From positions 2,914,001-2,978,000 of the forward strand of contig JAGMVK010000005.1 in the NCBI GenBank assembly GCA_020747065.1: a DNA stretch of 64,000 nt. Reading direction: 5' to 3'. Under the pieces are notes generated by a model. It worked only from the letters and a program-made list of their open reading frames with translations, made no database searches and was not told the origin of the DNA. Both the position numbers and the translations under genes were made by a program. Origin of the DNA: Cadophora sp. MPI-SDFR-AT-0126. Its lineage: Eukaryota > Ascomycota > Leotiomycetes > Helotiales > Ploettnerulaceae. Positions 26,464 to 36,990 of this stretch are shown here, in pieces (position 1 is the first letter of the stretch; each line of letters opens with the position of its first letter).

Positions 26464-27605
26464 CTACTCAATTGAGCCTCGCTGACGAGCCATGTGTATC
26501 TTCTGCGCCTCCATAACCGGATTCTCAATTCTTCTCATGACCTGAGCAACGTCTTCGTGGAAGTTGATCTTGCCGCATGTCAAGTGTGTGTGAAAGTAGT
26601 AAATGTGAATACTTTCAATCGCAGAAGCAACCTCATCAACACTCAGATAGACCTCCTCAGCAGGCTTGATCGGCCACAGACCAGCCAGTTGCATACCACG
26701 AGTGAGACTTCCCCACGAGATGGCATCGCAGGCATTATCTTCCCCACTGATATCTCCCAACTGGCATAAGTTATCGTTTGTTCTTTCGTACTTGGCGACC
26801 ATGCTGTATGGAATGGCAAGGAGTTTTGCAACCGTCTCTTTTCGTATGCGGCGGATGTTATCTGTGAGCAAGTTAGAGGCTGACCGTACTCGTAGAAGCA
26901 AGCAACAAGTGCAGATGCTGATGACTACTTACCTTCAATACCAGGAGGGAACGGCTCGGACCACAGCCAGTTGTACTTATTCAGGAGCTGGCCATGCTCA
27001 TTGGTCTTCACCTCCGTAACGATTGCCCTCGCAACTTTTTCGAACTCCCCCTCCTGTCCAAAGACCCAGTGTGTATATAGAACCTGTTCTGCCATCGGAT
27101 ATTTGCTCCGGAACTCCAGATTATTGGTCCATGCCATGATCCACGGTTGGACTAGCTCGACGCAAAGGTATTTGTCGCACAGAACAGCGACTTGAAGGAG
27201 GACACTGAACTGGAGCCGTCGAGGTATGAGGCGGTGCTTAAGGTGGACGATGTTGAGAAGGACAAGAAGTGCTTCTCCGTCCTCTTCTGTACAGTTGATT
27301 TCAGCGAAAGGGGCTCGAGGAGAGGTCGAGGTGACAGGCAGCTTCGGTGACTCGGGTAGAAGGAGAAATGGTGCGGCGACCTTCCAAGGTGGGAAAATGA
27401 ACTTCTTCCAAACTGGACTCGCATGTACGAGAGCTTGAGAGCAGATCATGCCCACCAGAATTTCATCCTTGTAAGACACAAGGATCCGAACATCTCCAGC
27501 CTCGAAGACGAAATGATTTGGAGTTGAAGAGTTCCGACGGGCCATCCTCAATTCTTGGTCTGCAGAGAAGCTGGGGCTTGAAGGTTCGCTCATCTTGAAG
27601 ATCAA
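26464..27605 (-). CDS. BTB/POZ-like protein (intact paralog)
   Basis: Exons 27605-26933 and 26861-26464 on the minus strand give 356 residues. The BTB-like core covers about residues 30-135: FEAGDVRILVSYKDEILVG, HASPVWKKFIFPPWK, EEDGEALLVLLNIVHLKH and LLQVAVLCDKYLCVELVQPW. The second half is helical (IRRIRKETVAKLLAIPYSMVAKYE) and ends ARQRGSIE. Intron position (after PPGIE) and sequence match the paralog ending at 22933, so the pair arose by local duplication, with the amidotransferase gene now between them. Unlike its paralog, this copy keeps one frame to the stop. Function is not known beyond the protein-interaction fold. Confidence 0.78.
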
Positions 27606-28955
27606 GGACGTTGCGACCGTACTGGAAAAGTAATTGGACTTTTTAAGTATCGTCGGGATCGGGGTCGAGGTTCAAAGGGTTGTTGCTAGAGAGCAAGAGG
27701 GGAGGATCCAGGATCACGAGGCAGAGCTGATGAGCACGATCTAGGTCGCATCATTGTATTGATTACCGTCAGTGTTTAAGCGAGGTTACCTCGAGAGAAA
27801 TTTCCTACAGGCGACCCGCCATTCACTCGAGTATGACTCTACATTGCCTTTGAAACACGGCTTTGTTGTTGCTGAAGGACTTCTTTGTTTCTCGAAATTC
27901 CATTGTTGGATGCGGCTACGTGAAGCCTTGGAGAGAAAGGATTCAAAGGGACAGTCTGTTTATATATAGAACATAGTTGTTAAGTGATCACTCGTATCGG
28001 AGTAGTCTTTCAGAGAAGCCAGTCAAGCTTTTTTGATTGAAGCATTATATTTTTGAGGAGCTGGAAGTCACATATCGGTCACCCCTAGAGCCCACATCTC
28101 ACCTCCTTGTTAAGACTCTATTGAATGACGAGCAAACCAGTCTCTTGTCAATAATTCTCGATCCCTGTGCGTCGAATTTGTCGAGGCGGAGGAAGTGTGC
28201 AGGATTTCGAGAAGCAATACAACTAGAATCCTTACTCAGCCGTCTCAGCTCAAGAAGCGCGATCCCATCAATATTGTAGAGGTATTTATTGGCAACTGTT
28301 CCATGCCATCGCGAGCATTCAATGTGACGTGGTCTTATATACCTACTGGTGTTTGGCTTCGCATAGCTCAAGATGCATGGAACGTCAAGTTCGGCTTCCA
28401 TCTCGGAGCAAGCAGCATACTTTTCCACAGCTAAAACAGTCAAACGCCATCACAAATTATCACCAAGCAACTTCCATGAGCAGTCTCGCGTCCAAATGTC
28501 GCAACTCTCTTCTCATTTTGTCACCCATCCCAACATGCTGAATCTATTCTTCGCAACTGAGCAATCCTGCAACAAATTTAAATGGGACTGCCGTCCCTTC
28601 AGATTGCAGCTTTGACATGGACTTGAACACAGCATCGGCTTTATCGTTAGTTGAAAGGAATCTGCTCTGGACTCTGCGAACATGGTATTGCTCACGCGAT
28701 CATTTTGCCCTCTTATCCTGGGTATATGTTCCATACTGATAAGAGTAGAAAAGAGATGAGGTCACGTCACAAGCATGCAAGACTTTGTATATTCGTCAAA
28801 TGTTTGTCTACTGGGCTTGACCGCTGCTCATCAATTGTTATTCAACGCTAGACCAAGTCCAACATATCGAAGATCCAATTTGCCCAAATAAAGAAGCAAC
28901 TCATTCATCGAACAGAACTGTAATCATGTCAGCCTTGAAACTGAGAGTTTGTTGG
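27606..28955. other. Intergenic, no gene seen
   Basis: 1.35 kb between the BTB paralog's promoter and the 3' end of the disrupted secreted-protein gene. Several short frames occur but none has splice context or family features. Confidence 0.4.
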
Positions 28956-29289
28956 TCAGACATACAAAGAAGAGATGATGCAATCAGCCTGAGGAGTGGT
29001 GTAGCAGTATTTACCCTTCTGGCGAGGCGATGCATTGCCTTGACAACGACGGTTGGAGTACGTGATGACAGCGAAAGGGCCGTCATTGAAGTCATGATCG
29101 ATCTCAAGTGCGAGCCAAGGATCCTGAGGTGGAAGAGTGTAGCAGAGACCGTATGATCCCGTAATGCTGTAAGTCCTTTACGTCAGTCCAGATCTGGATG
29201 GGGTGGCAAGAAAAAAACAACAGGAGTTGCTTACGGATTGACTCTGTTGCTTGGCCAAGCATCGGATGGGTTTGCGTTGTGGTTGCAAG
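28956..29289 (-). pseudogene. 3' part of a small Cys-containing protein, cut by the TIR element
   Basis: On the minus strand two exon-like segments are seen. One lies at 29289-29235, reading TCNHNANPSDAWPSN, and ends at a GTAAGC donor. The other runs 29166-28956 after an ACAG acceptor and reads SYGLCYTLPPQDPWLALEID, then RRCQG, KYCYTT, ADC and a stop. The five cysteines and short length suggest a small secreted protein. The upstream segment is broken exactly at the TA (29290-29291) where the 4-kb TIR element begins. Beyond the element's other end, 33268-33259 continues the frame (SSL) behind a TTTCTAG acceptor. I could not find the first exon with its signal peptide, so the 5' end is lost or lies in a segment I cannot recognise. 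Confidence 0.5.
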
Positions 29290-29291
29290 TA

Positions 29292-29605
29292 ACGTCCATC
29301 CCTGCGTGCCGAAAAAACCGGTGTGCCGAAAAAAATAAGAGGTACTTTGACTTGAATTATCTTAAAATTAGTACATACCTCAAAATCTCTTATAATTTTT
29401 AATAGGTCATATTCTATAGCTACCCTAAACACCCTAAACCCCTTCTACTAGAAAATCGTAATTATATCGTCGCCCTTACGCCTAATTTACAAAGGGTGTC
29501 AATTTATAACATAACAGCGTTCCTCTACTACAGCTCTACCACCGACGTTACACTATACCTAATGCTTCTAAAGGAGTCTTATATAAGGTCTAAGGCCTCA
29601 ACACT
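29292..29605 (+). repeat. Left terminal inverted repeat of the TIR element
   Basis: The outer 45 bases are nearly identical to the inverted right end. They contain two tandem copies of a TGCCGAAAAAA unit separated by CCGG. The inner part is AT-rich and diverged but keeps several 10-15 base matches in the same order as the right end. Confidence 0.65.
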
Positions 29606-29762
29606 ATACACGAAATCGTTATTAGCCAGGTGGTGTATGGCGGGCGAAATTCAAGTGGGGTTGCTACGCGGATCAGTACCTCGGCTGACAATTTTGGCTT
29701 AGTGCGAAATAGCCCCGCACGTCCCATAATAACTTATTTGAGTTTGGTAGTTCGCCAAAAAT

Positions 29763-29789
29763 GGCCGAGAGCTTAGTAAGCTCTCGGCC
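29763..29789. promoter_or_regulatory. Perfect palindrome upstream of the NLR gene
   Basis: Two 13-base arms (GGCCGAGAGCTTA and its exact complement) are separated by one base, 112 nt before the NLR start codon. The 11-base direct repeat TGACCATCAGC follows twice, at 29797-29807 and 29818-29828. This could be a protein-binding site for expression of the NLR, or a scar of an earlier insertion. Confidence 0.4.
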
Positions 29790-29900
29790 CAGGGAATGAC
29801 CATCAGCCCGGGCGGAGTGACCATCAGCTTCAGCTCGCTTCCTTTGAACTTTCACAATTCTTCCACAAATGCTCTACCATAAACACCAGCAAAGTCCCAG

Positions 29901-32432
29901 ATGGATCCCCTCAGTGTAACTGCAAGTATCATCTCAGTGTTGCAAGCTGCCAATACTGTTATCTCATTCTGCTATGACTTCCGCGCCTCGATCAAAAACT
30001 ATCCGTGGGCACTGACACGCATCACAAGCTCCGTCAATGATCTACGCCTTATACTCAGTCGTCTCGAGCAAGTAGCCAATGATTCCGAATTGAGCTTTGA
30101 CGATACGAACGTTACCAGACTGACGACCTTGGAAGCTCTGTGCAAACAAGGAGGGGCGATTAGCAACTGCTTCCAAGAGCTAATAGTACTTGAAAAGAAG
30201 TTGGTCCCGGGGAGTTGGGCAGGAAAAGACGGAAGCAAGAGGAGGGCATTGATCCAGAGTATAGGATGGCAGTTTATGGAGGAAGATGTGAGAGAAACGC
30301 TGCAGAGGCTGGAGGGGTATAAGAGAACTTTGAATATCGCTATTACCATGGACCAAACTGCTCTTACGATATCTCTATTCAAGCAGTTTCAAGATATCTC
30401 CTTAAGCCAGCGGAAGAGAAGCATTCTTCAATGGCTATCGCCTGTTGATCCATCCATTAACCATCAAGCGTCCCTGAAGATCCGTCAAGCTGGGACTAAC
30501 GACTGGTTCCTGTCTTGCAAGGAGTTTGCGAACTGGAGAGAGTCTAAAAGTTCCCTCCTCTGGCTGAGCGGCTTTCCTGGATCTGGAAAAACGATTCTGA
30601 TGTCGACATTGATTGACTTCATTCAAAAAGACCATGATACGAAACATCAAGCCTTGCTAGCATACTTCTATTGCGACTTTCGGAATCCAGAGACACGGGA
30701 TCCCCTCAACCTAGCCGGCTCCCTTCTTGCTCAGATATGCTTCAAAATAGGCTCCTACCCAGCTTCGCTCGATTCCGCATTCGATAGATGCAAACTGAGC
30801 GGGTCGCCCTACGACAAGCGGATCAGCCTTGGCATAATCACTGAGATCTTCCTTGAGATCACGTCGGAGCGTTGTGTCACTGTTCTTGTTGATGGACTGG
30901 ATGAGTGCGAGAAGCGGCAAGATATTCTTGATTTCTTTCAGAAGTTGGGTACGAAACGGAGTTATCTGAACGTACTTATTAGCAGTCGAGATGAGACTGA
31001 TATACGGGAAGCGCTCTCAGACTTTCAAAGGATACGTCTCGAAGCCGTGTCTGCCTGCCTGAATGATGATATTGACTTATATATTAATCATCGGTTAAGC
31101 CATGATCGAAAGTTCAAATGGTTGAAGGAGTCTTTCCAGCAAATAATCCGACATTGTCTTAGCACAAAAGCTAAAGGGATGTAAGTTGCTCTCAACACTA
31201 TTAATGCGAGAAATTTGGTGCTAATCTTGATTAGGTTTCGCTGGGTTCAATGCCAACTGGATCAAATCGCCAAGCTAAAGACGATGAAAGATATTAGACG
31301 GTCACTTGACAATCTGCCTGAGGGTCTACAAGAAACATACGAGAACATCCTGGAGAAGGTAGACCCTGTTTGTGCTGATATCGTCAGACAGACACTTCGA
31401 TGGCTGGTTTGTGACGTCCCGACTATGACTCTGGCGCAACTTTACGAATGCCTAGCTATCGAAGGAGGTATTGACCACATCGATGAGGAAGTTCAACTAA
31501 GCAGTCCAATGGATATATATGATCTATGTGGGAGTCTTATTACCGCCACTGCAGAAGGCGAAGTCATTCTTGCCCATTTATCGCTAAAGGATTACCTCTT
31601 TTCAGACGCAGTCAAGAATGGGAAGGCTTTTGCATTTGCCCTCTCTCGGGATAAGGCCAACATGGAAAATGCATCCAAATGCTTGACATACCTCTCGTTC
31701 GCAGAATTTCAAACTGGACCATCTCAAACCATGAACGATTTCGAAGCTCGTCTCCTAGCTCATCCTTTCCTGGAGCATGCATCTAAATGGTGGGTATCAT
31801 ATGTCGAGAATGCGGGATCCTCGTCCGAAGAGCTCAAGGCTCAAGTTTTAGAATTTTTTACTCCTGCATGCCGTCTTCAATTCATGAGCTGGCTACAGGT
31901 CATCTGCTCAGAGCCGGAAGTCCGCCGCCAAGATTTGAAGCGAACTTCCTTTGAGAGACAAAAAAGGGGATTCAACTATTACCCAAAACACGCTACATCT
32001 CTCTACTACGCTGCATCATTTGGAATCGAGCATGTTGTGAAAGCTCTCCTTGAACAGGATACAGAAGTTGATGCAACAGGTGGTCGTCTGGGTGCAACAG
32101 CTTTCCATGCAGCTGCGCTACGGGGCCATATAAAGATCATGGATATCTTGTTCCAAAAGGGTGCGGATCCAAACAAGATGGACTTCATTAAGAAAACGCC
32201 GATGCAATCTGCTGTACTTGGGGACCATTTGGAGGTAATATCTTACCTTCTTGACCATGGTGCTGATCCGGATATGAAGGATAATCGGGATAGGACTCCG
32301 TATGATTGGGCTTGCATATTGGGTCGTACGGATGCGCAGAAGTTGCTGAAAGCTGTAACCATGGTAGGTGAGGGGGAGAATGACGCTAGGGAGTACGAGT
32401 CTAAAGAGTATGAGTCTGATGAGGCTTTTTAA
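29901..32432 (+). CDS. NLR (STAND) protein: Helo-like N-terminus, NACHT, ankyrin repeats
   Basis: Exons 29901-31180 and 31235-32432 encode 825 residues with no break. The N-terminus MDPLSVTASIISVLQAAN and the helical region to about residue 150 match the fungal N-terminal (Helo-like) domain of STAND proteins, thought to signal or form membrane-active assemblies. A NACHT NTPase follows: Walker A GFPGSGKT at about 224-231, Walker B VTVLVDGLDEC around 324-334, and the sensor-like stretch LNVLISSRDE. The intron falls at KAKGM/FRWVQCQLD, the usual place for a NACHT-associated arm. Winged-helix-like and linker helices run to about 690. Ankyrin repeats at about 690-800 include AAALRGHIKIMDILFQKGAD and AVLGDHLEVISYLLDHGAD. 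Such proteins act in fungal nonself recognition and cell death. It lies wholly inside the TIR element. Confidence 0.92.
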
Positions 32433-32714
32433 TCACCATTCAAGGACGGAGCGCCGCATCTCTGGATTGGCCTCAAATCAGTCTATACAGGGGAAGAAGA
32501 GCGAAAGGGGATCCTTATTGACTCGGTGCTGACACGAACACATTTTCGAGCTTGGGGCTTCCCTGGTTGGTATTGGACTGTTGGACATGGACTGATAATT
32601 AAAATGACTTTCATTGACAATGGCTACGTACGGAAAAGTATTTGAGGAAAATTGACACATAAGAGAGTCTCACGCATCCGCCCACCATCCATGCTCCAGT
32701 GGTAGAACAGCGCG
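32433..32714. other. Spacer inside the TIR element
   Basis: Sequence between the NLR stop codon and the transposase remnant. No further feature is recognised. Confidence 0.4.
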
Positions 32715-32832
32715 CCGGCGAGGGCTGGTAGGCGGGTATGGCCAGGCCACCTGCCACAGTACGGCAGCAGTTCTTCGATGAAGTCCTCGAAGATCTCAGT
32801 ATCGGTTGTCCCTTCGTACACTCGGAAAGTTT
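32715..32832 (-). pseudogene. Tc1/mariner-type transposase fragment
   Basis: A minus-strand stretch reads TFRVYEGTTDTEIFEDFIEE and then LLPYCGRWPG. This is the segment that in fungal Tc1/mariner-like DDE transposases comes just before the second catalytic Asp (the VMDNASFH block). The frame continues open to 32624 but no longer resembles a transposase, and the DNAS motif itself is missing. It is a short remnant inside the TIR element, downstream of and antisense to the NLR. Confidence 0.6.
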
Positions 32833-32944
32833 TGGGTCAGTTCATGTGTTGAGACTGCCGGATTTGGTGCTATTGTATTGGTAGAGTCATCGATGATGAA
32901 TGTGCGGATGCCACAATTAGATCAGGATTTCGGTCAAACATAGT

Positions 32945-33256
32945 ACCAAGGTCCTAAAGCTAGGATATAACCTTTTTAAAAGCATTAAGGGTGATAAGAG
33001 CTCGATGGCGGAGTTATGTTGAAGGAACTGTCTTTTGCTATAAACAGATATACTCTATAAATTAGCCGCGAGGGTAATAACGTGAAGATAATTTTAGGGT
33101 AAAAGGAATTTAGAGTATTTAAGGGTAGCTATAGAACACGACTTATACAAAAGTTTAGGAGAGGTCGATATATATAGAAAGTTTGATATATTTAAAATCC
33201 AAGTACTTATTTTTTTTTTCGGCACACCGGTTTTTTCGGCGCGCAGGGATGGATGT
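32945..33256 (-). repeat. Right terminal inverted repeat of the TIR element
   Basis: Inverted partner of 29292-29605. The outer end in reverse complement starts ACATCCATCCCTGCG and ends at the TA at 33257-33258. Similarity declines inward; the inner limit is approximate. Confidence 0.65.
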
Positions 33257-33625
33257 TAAGACTTGAGGCTAGAAATCGACAACAGATGGATGATCGCAGG
33301 TAGACTGGGTTCTAAATTTCTTGTTCTATCACCCAATTCCCAGATTTCTTTGGCTTCCCTCTTAGTACCAAGAATCTATTATGCTCAATCGAGATTGACT
33401 TTGAATATCTTTTGCCACTTATGACTTCCAGCATTCCTACGGTGAGCTTGAGCGATTGGGTTGGTCTTACGCGCTTCTAGTAATGTACGACGATACTATT
33501 GCTGCGAGGTTGCCGCCTAGCTCAGTGCGCCAGCCGTAATCCGATATGAAGTCTTCACCCTTCGCATCTGTGCCATCGACGGCTCAACTACTATCGAGAA
33601 TCCTTCTCTTTACGATCCTCGAACC

Positions 33626-36600
33626 ATGCGTCTGCTACAGTACAATAACGATAGCGATTTCAGCCTAACCGAATTCTTTAAAGGCGATATACCTAAGAAA
33701 TATGCTATTCTTTTGCACAGATAGAGATCAGAGGAGATTACTTTAGTAGATCTGAAGAATAGTAATTGTAAGAAAATAGCTATGTTATAGTAAGATATAA
33801 TTCTATGGAAAGTAAGTGAAGCGTGATAGCTTATAATACTTTTAGGTAGATACCTACTATATTAATAAGTTAAATAGTACAGAGCTCGTAAAAGCTATTA
33901 ATTCAATATTTTACTAGTACTAAGATATAACTAAGTGCTACGTTTATCTGCGAGATATTTCGCGGCCTTAAAATCATTTAGTTAATAAGTCTACTAAGAA
34001 TTAGGTATTAATATTTTAGAATAGTAAATAGTTCAGATAAGACTGGACTCTATAAGAGCTTATTACACCGGTATTAATTAATTTCTTCTATAAAGAGGGG
34101 GAGCTACTAGGTAATAAGGCCTCCTTAGAATAATATATCTGCGAAGTAGTAGGTATTCCAGCTAAGGCCCTTCTAGGGATCCCTTTATCTGACTTTAGTA
34201 TTACTAAACAATTATCGTAGGTAGTAAGCTATAAGACTTTTCGCTAGGAAGACAAAGTATACTTACTATTAGGTATTTTCAACGTTAATATACTGCTTAT
34301 CTATAGCAAAGGAAGAGATAAGGCGATAAATTAACTTTAAGAGGAGATTAATAAAGCTTTAAAAGGTATGTCTTACTCTTTTGTTGTAAACACTTATTAA
34401 GAGTAAAGGTATATCTGAGTTTTAAGGAAGCTACTAACTTCATTAGAGTTCAAACGCAAGAACTTCTTAGTTACCTTCAGCCTCTCTAATATATCCGATA
34501 TCAAATACTTCGTAGCTAAGAAAGATAAGCTCTTAAAAATATATAATACACTAAAAGGCGATGGGTCTTATTAAGTAGTTATTCTTCACAGTCTAGGCGG
34601 AATTAGTAAGATATAGCTTAGTATTACATATATAAAGCGGTACAAGGATAATTACTTAGTAATATTCTGGCTAAATATTAAGGACGAAGATTCTCTAAAG
34701 CAGAGCTTTACTAAGCTAGCTAAGCAGATATTAAGAGAACACTTATTAGCTATTCGATTTAGTAATATGAATATGAACTAAAACCTTAACAAGGTAGTTA
34801 ATTCTATTAAGTTATAGCTAAGTCTGCCTAATAACATATAATAGCTAATGATCTATAATAACTACGATAATCTTAAATTATCTAGTAGAATAGACCTTAT
34901 AGCTATAGATATCAGAAAGTTCCTTCCTGAATTATATTAAGGATTAATTATTATTATAACGCGGTTATTAGAGGTCAGAATTAGTTATCCTATCTAAATT
35001 CGAAAGCTAGGAAATATAGATGATAGTCTTAAGATTTTATTAAACGTATTAAGACGATAAGAGCTGATAATAAGTAAGATATTCTGGATTTTATATTACT
35101 TTTCTAACTTTAAATACCAGATCCTAATACTATGAAGCTTACTAAGAAATTAGATGGACTACTACTTACATTAGCTACTACTAGAGTATACCTTAATCAA
35201 ATAATAAGGAGTTTCTCAGACTATCTTCGTTTATATAAGGAATTATAGGTAAGGCTTAAGGAGATAAGTCCTGAGCTAAGCTTATACGAAGACCGAACGC
35301 TTTATTTGATATAGTAAATCTTATTTAATAATATTAAATACCGGAACCCTCTTTCAGTAAATTTACTTTGCTTATAAGCGTATTTTAATAACTAGGATCT
35401 TTGGTTTAAGCTTCTTTAATATAGCAATTCTAAGGACCCCGAATAGCTACGAGAGCTTACTAAAGACAAGTTAAGCTTTAATAGTACTATACAGATCTTA
35501 AGTAACTATAGGCTAATAGAAGTAGCTACGTCTTTATAAGAATAGATTAAGTCTAAAGGGTATAGTATTTATAGATATATTTACTCCTAGACTATTTATA
35601 CTCTAAATTACAATTAGGATTACGATCTAGCTAAGCTAGCTATAAAGTTTATAAGAGTATATATCCCTAGAGAGAAGGATAGCTAGTTATAGTTGAAATA
35701 ATATCGACTTTTCTAGTATATAGCGAGATTCTCATATATGTTTTCAAATAGCTTAGTAATAGACGATAAGCTAGTAAATAAATACTATAACCTAGGGAAT
35801 CTCTACTTCAACTAAGGCAAGCTAATCGAGGCTAAGCAGATATACTAGTAGGCGCTGTAAGATAAGAAGAAGGTATAAGGTCTAAAGTATATATTAATAC
35901 TCTAAATAGTTAATAATCTAAGAAACCTCTATAAAAACTAGAGTAAGCTAATTAATACTAAGTAAATATATTAGTAAGCGCTATAAGATTATAAAAAGAT
36001 ATAGGGTCTGGATTATATATTAATACTTAATATAATTAATAACCTAGGGAACCTTTACGCTAACTAAAGTAAGCTAGATTAAGCTAAGTAGATATACTAG
36101 TAGGCACTATAAGGTAAAGAGAAGGCATAAAGTTTAAAGCATATATTAATACTTAATATAGTTAATAACTTAGGGATCCTCTATATCGATTAAGGTAAGC
36201 TAGTTAATACTAAGCAAATATACTAGCGCGCGCTATAGGGGTATAAGAATACATAAGGTCCAGAGCACTTGTTAACGCTTGATATAGTTAATAACCTAGG
36301 TTTCCTCTATAAGATCTAAGGTAAGATCGACCTGACCGAGCAGATATACTAGTAGGCACTATAAGGCAAGGAAAAGGCATAAGGTCTAGAGCATATATTA
36401 ACGCTTTCTACAGTTAATAACCTAGGGATCCTCTACGCTAACTAGGGTAAGCTAGTTAATGCCAAATAGATATACTAGTAGGTACTTTAAGGTAAAGAAA
36501 AAGTATAGGATCTAAAGTATATATTAATACTTAATACAGTTAATAACCTAGAGATCCTTTACTATAACTAAGGTAAGCTTATTAAGGCTAAGTAGATATA

Positions 36601-36990
36601 CTAGTAAGCGCTATAAGGCTATAAGAAGACATAAGGTCTAGGACACATGTCAACACTTAACATAATTAATAATCTAGATCTCCTCTATAAGAACTAAGGT
36701 AAGCTAGTTAATACCGAGTAAATGTACTAGCAAGCGCTATAAGGCTATAAGAAAGCATGGGGTTCGGACTACACGTCGACGCTTAATACAATTAATAACC
36801 TGGGTAAGATATATTATAACTAGTATTATAAACGAGTTAAGAAATCTGCTCTCCAGAAACTACGTTTCTATTCAGGATTAACGGAATATTCAGAGTGCGA
36901 GCCTAGTATTATTCAGTTAATTACTCTTTACCTTCGGTATAAATCCTATAGAATAACTCTTCTAAGCCTTCTCTACAAAGTTCTCCTTTA
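33626..36990 (+). pseudogene. Dead NLR: HET domain, NB-ARC, eight or more TPR repeats
   Basis: Starts MRLLQYNNDSDFSLTEFFKG, the usual opening of HET-domain proteins. After a GT-AG intron at about 33,811-33,845 it continues VDTYYIN, INSIFY, KCYVYLRDIS, ELI, SLE and LLGIFNVN to about 34,330, completing a HET domain. NB-ARC follows at about 34,440-35,060, with its P-loop degraded (HSLGGISKI) and downstream WLSLPNN, YNNYDN and RKFLPE. A helical arm precedes a tandem array of 126-bp (42-residue) TPR units from about 35,780 to 36,820; the block IYQQAL recurs eight times at constant spacing. Dozens of TAG/TAA codons stand where Gln or Trp is expected, the CpA-to-TpA pattern of RIP. The frame also shifts between HET and TPR parts. 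It cannot be expressed. Confidence 0.85.
35780..36820 (+). repeat. 126-bp tandem repeats encoding TPR units
   Basis: Eight successive copies of a 126-bp unit, each with a block reading ATA TAC TAG (T/C)A(G/A) GC in place of IYQQA, spaced exactly 126 bp (for example 35841 and 35967). They encode degraded tetratricopeptide repeats of the kinesin-light-chain type within the dead NLR. Confidence 0.75.

Larger units (their letters stand above)
29290..33258. mobile_element. 4-kb TIR element carrying an NLR gene
   Basis: The DNA 29292-33256 is bounded by TA on both sides and by inverted ends. The left end reads ACGTCCATCCCTGCGTGCCG, and the right end in reverse complement reads ACATCCATCCCTGCGCGCCG. 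Both continue with AAAAAACCGGTGTGCCG and an A run. Weaker similarity extends about 300 bp inward on both sides, through the shared blocks TTCTATAGCTACCCT, GCCTAATTTA and TAATGCTT. Inside are an intact NLR gene (+, 29901-32432) and a transposase remnant (-, about 32,832-32,715). TA duplication plus the remnant point to the Tc1/mariner superfamily; 300-bp ends are long for it. The element has no intact transposase, so it would need help to move. Confidence 0.7.

Noticed and set aside
29290..33258. A Starship-type giant mobile element
   Set aside because: Only 4 kb long, with inverted ends and TA duplication. No tyrosine-recombinase captain (DUF3435) is seen.
35780..36820. A 126-bp satellite or CRISPR-like array
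   Set aside because: The unit encodes a 42-residue TPR in a coding frame continuous with NB-ARC, and there are no unique spacers.
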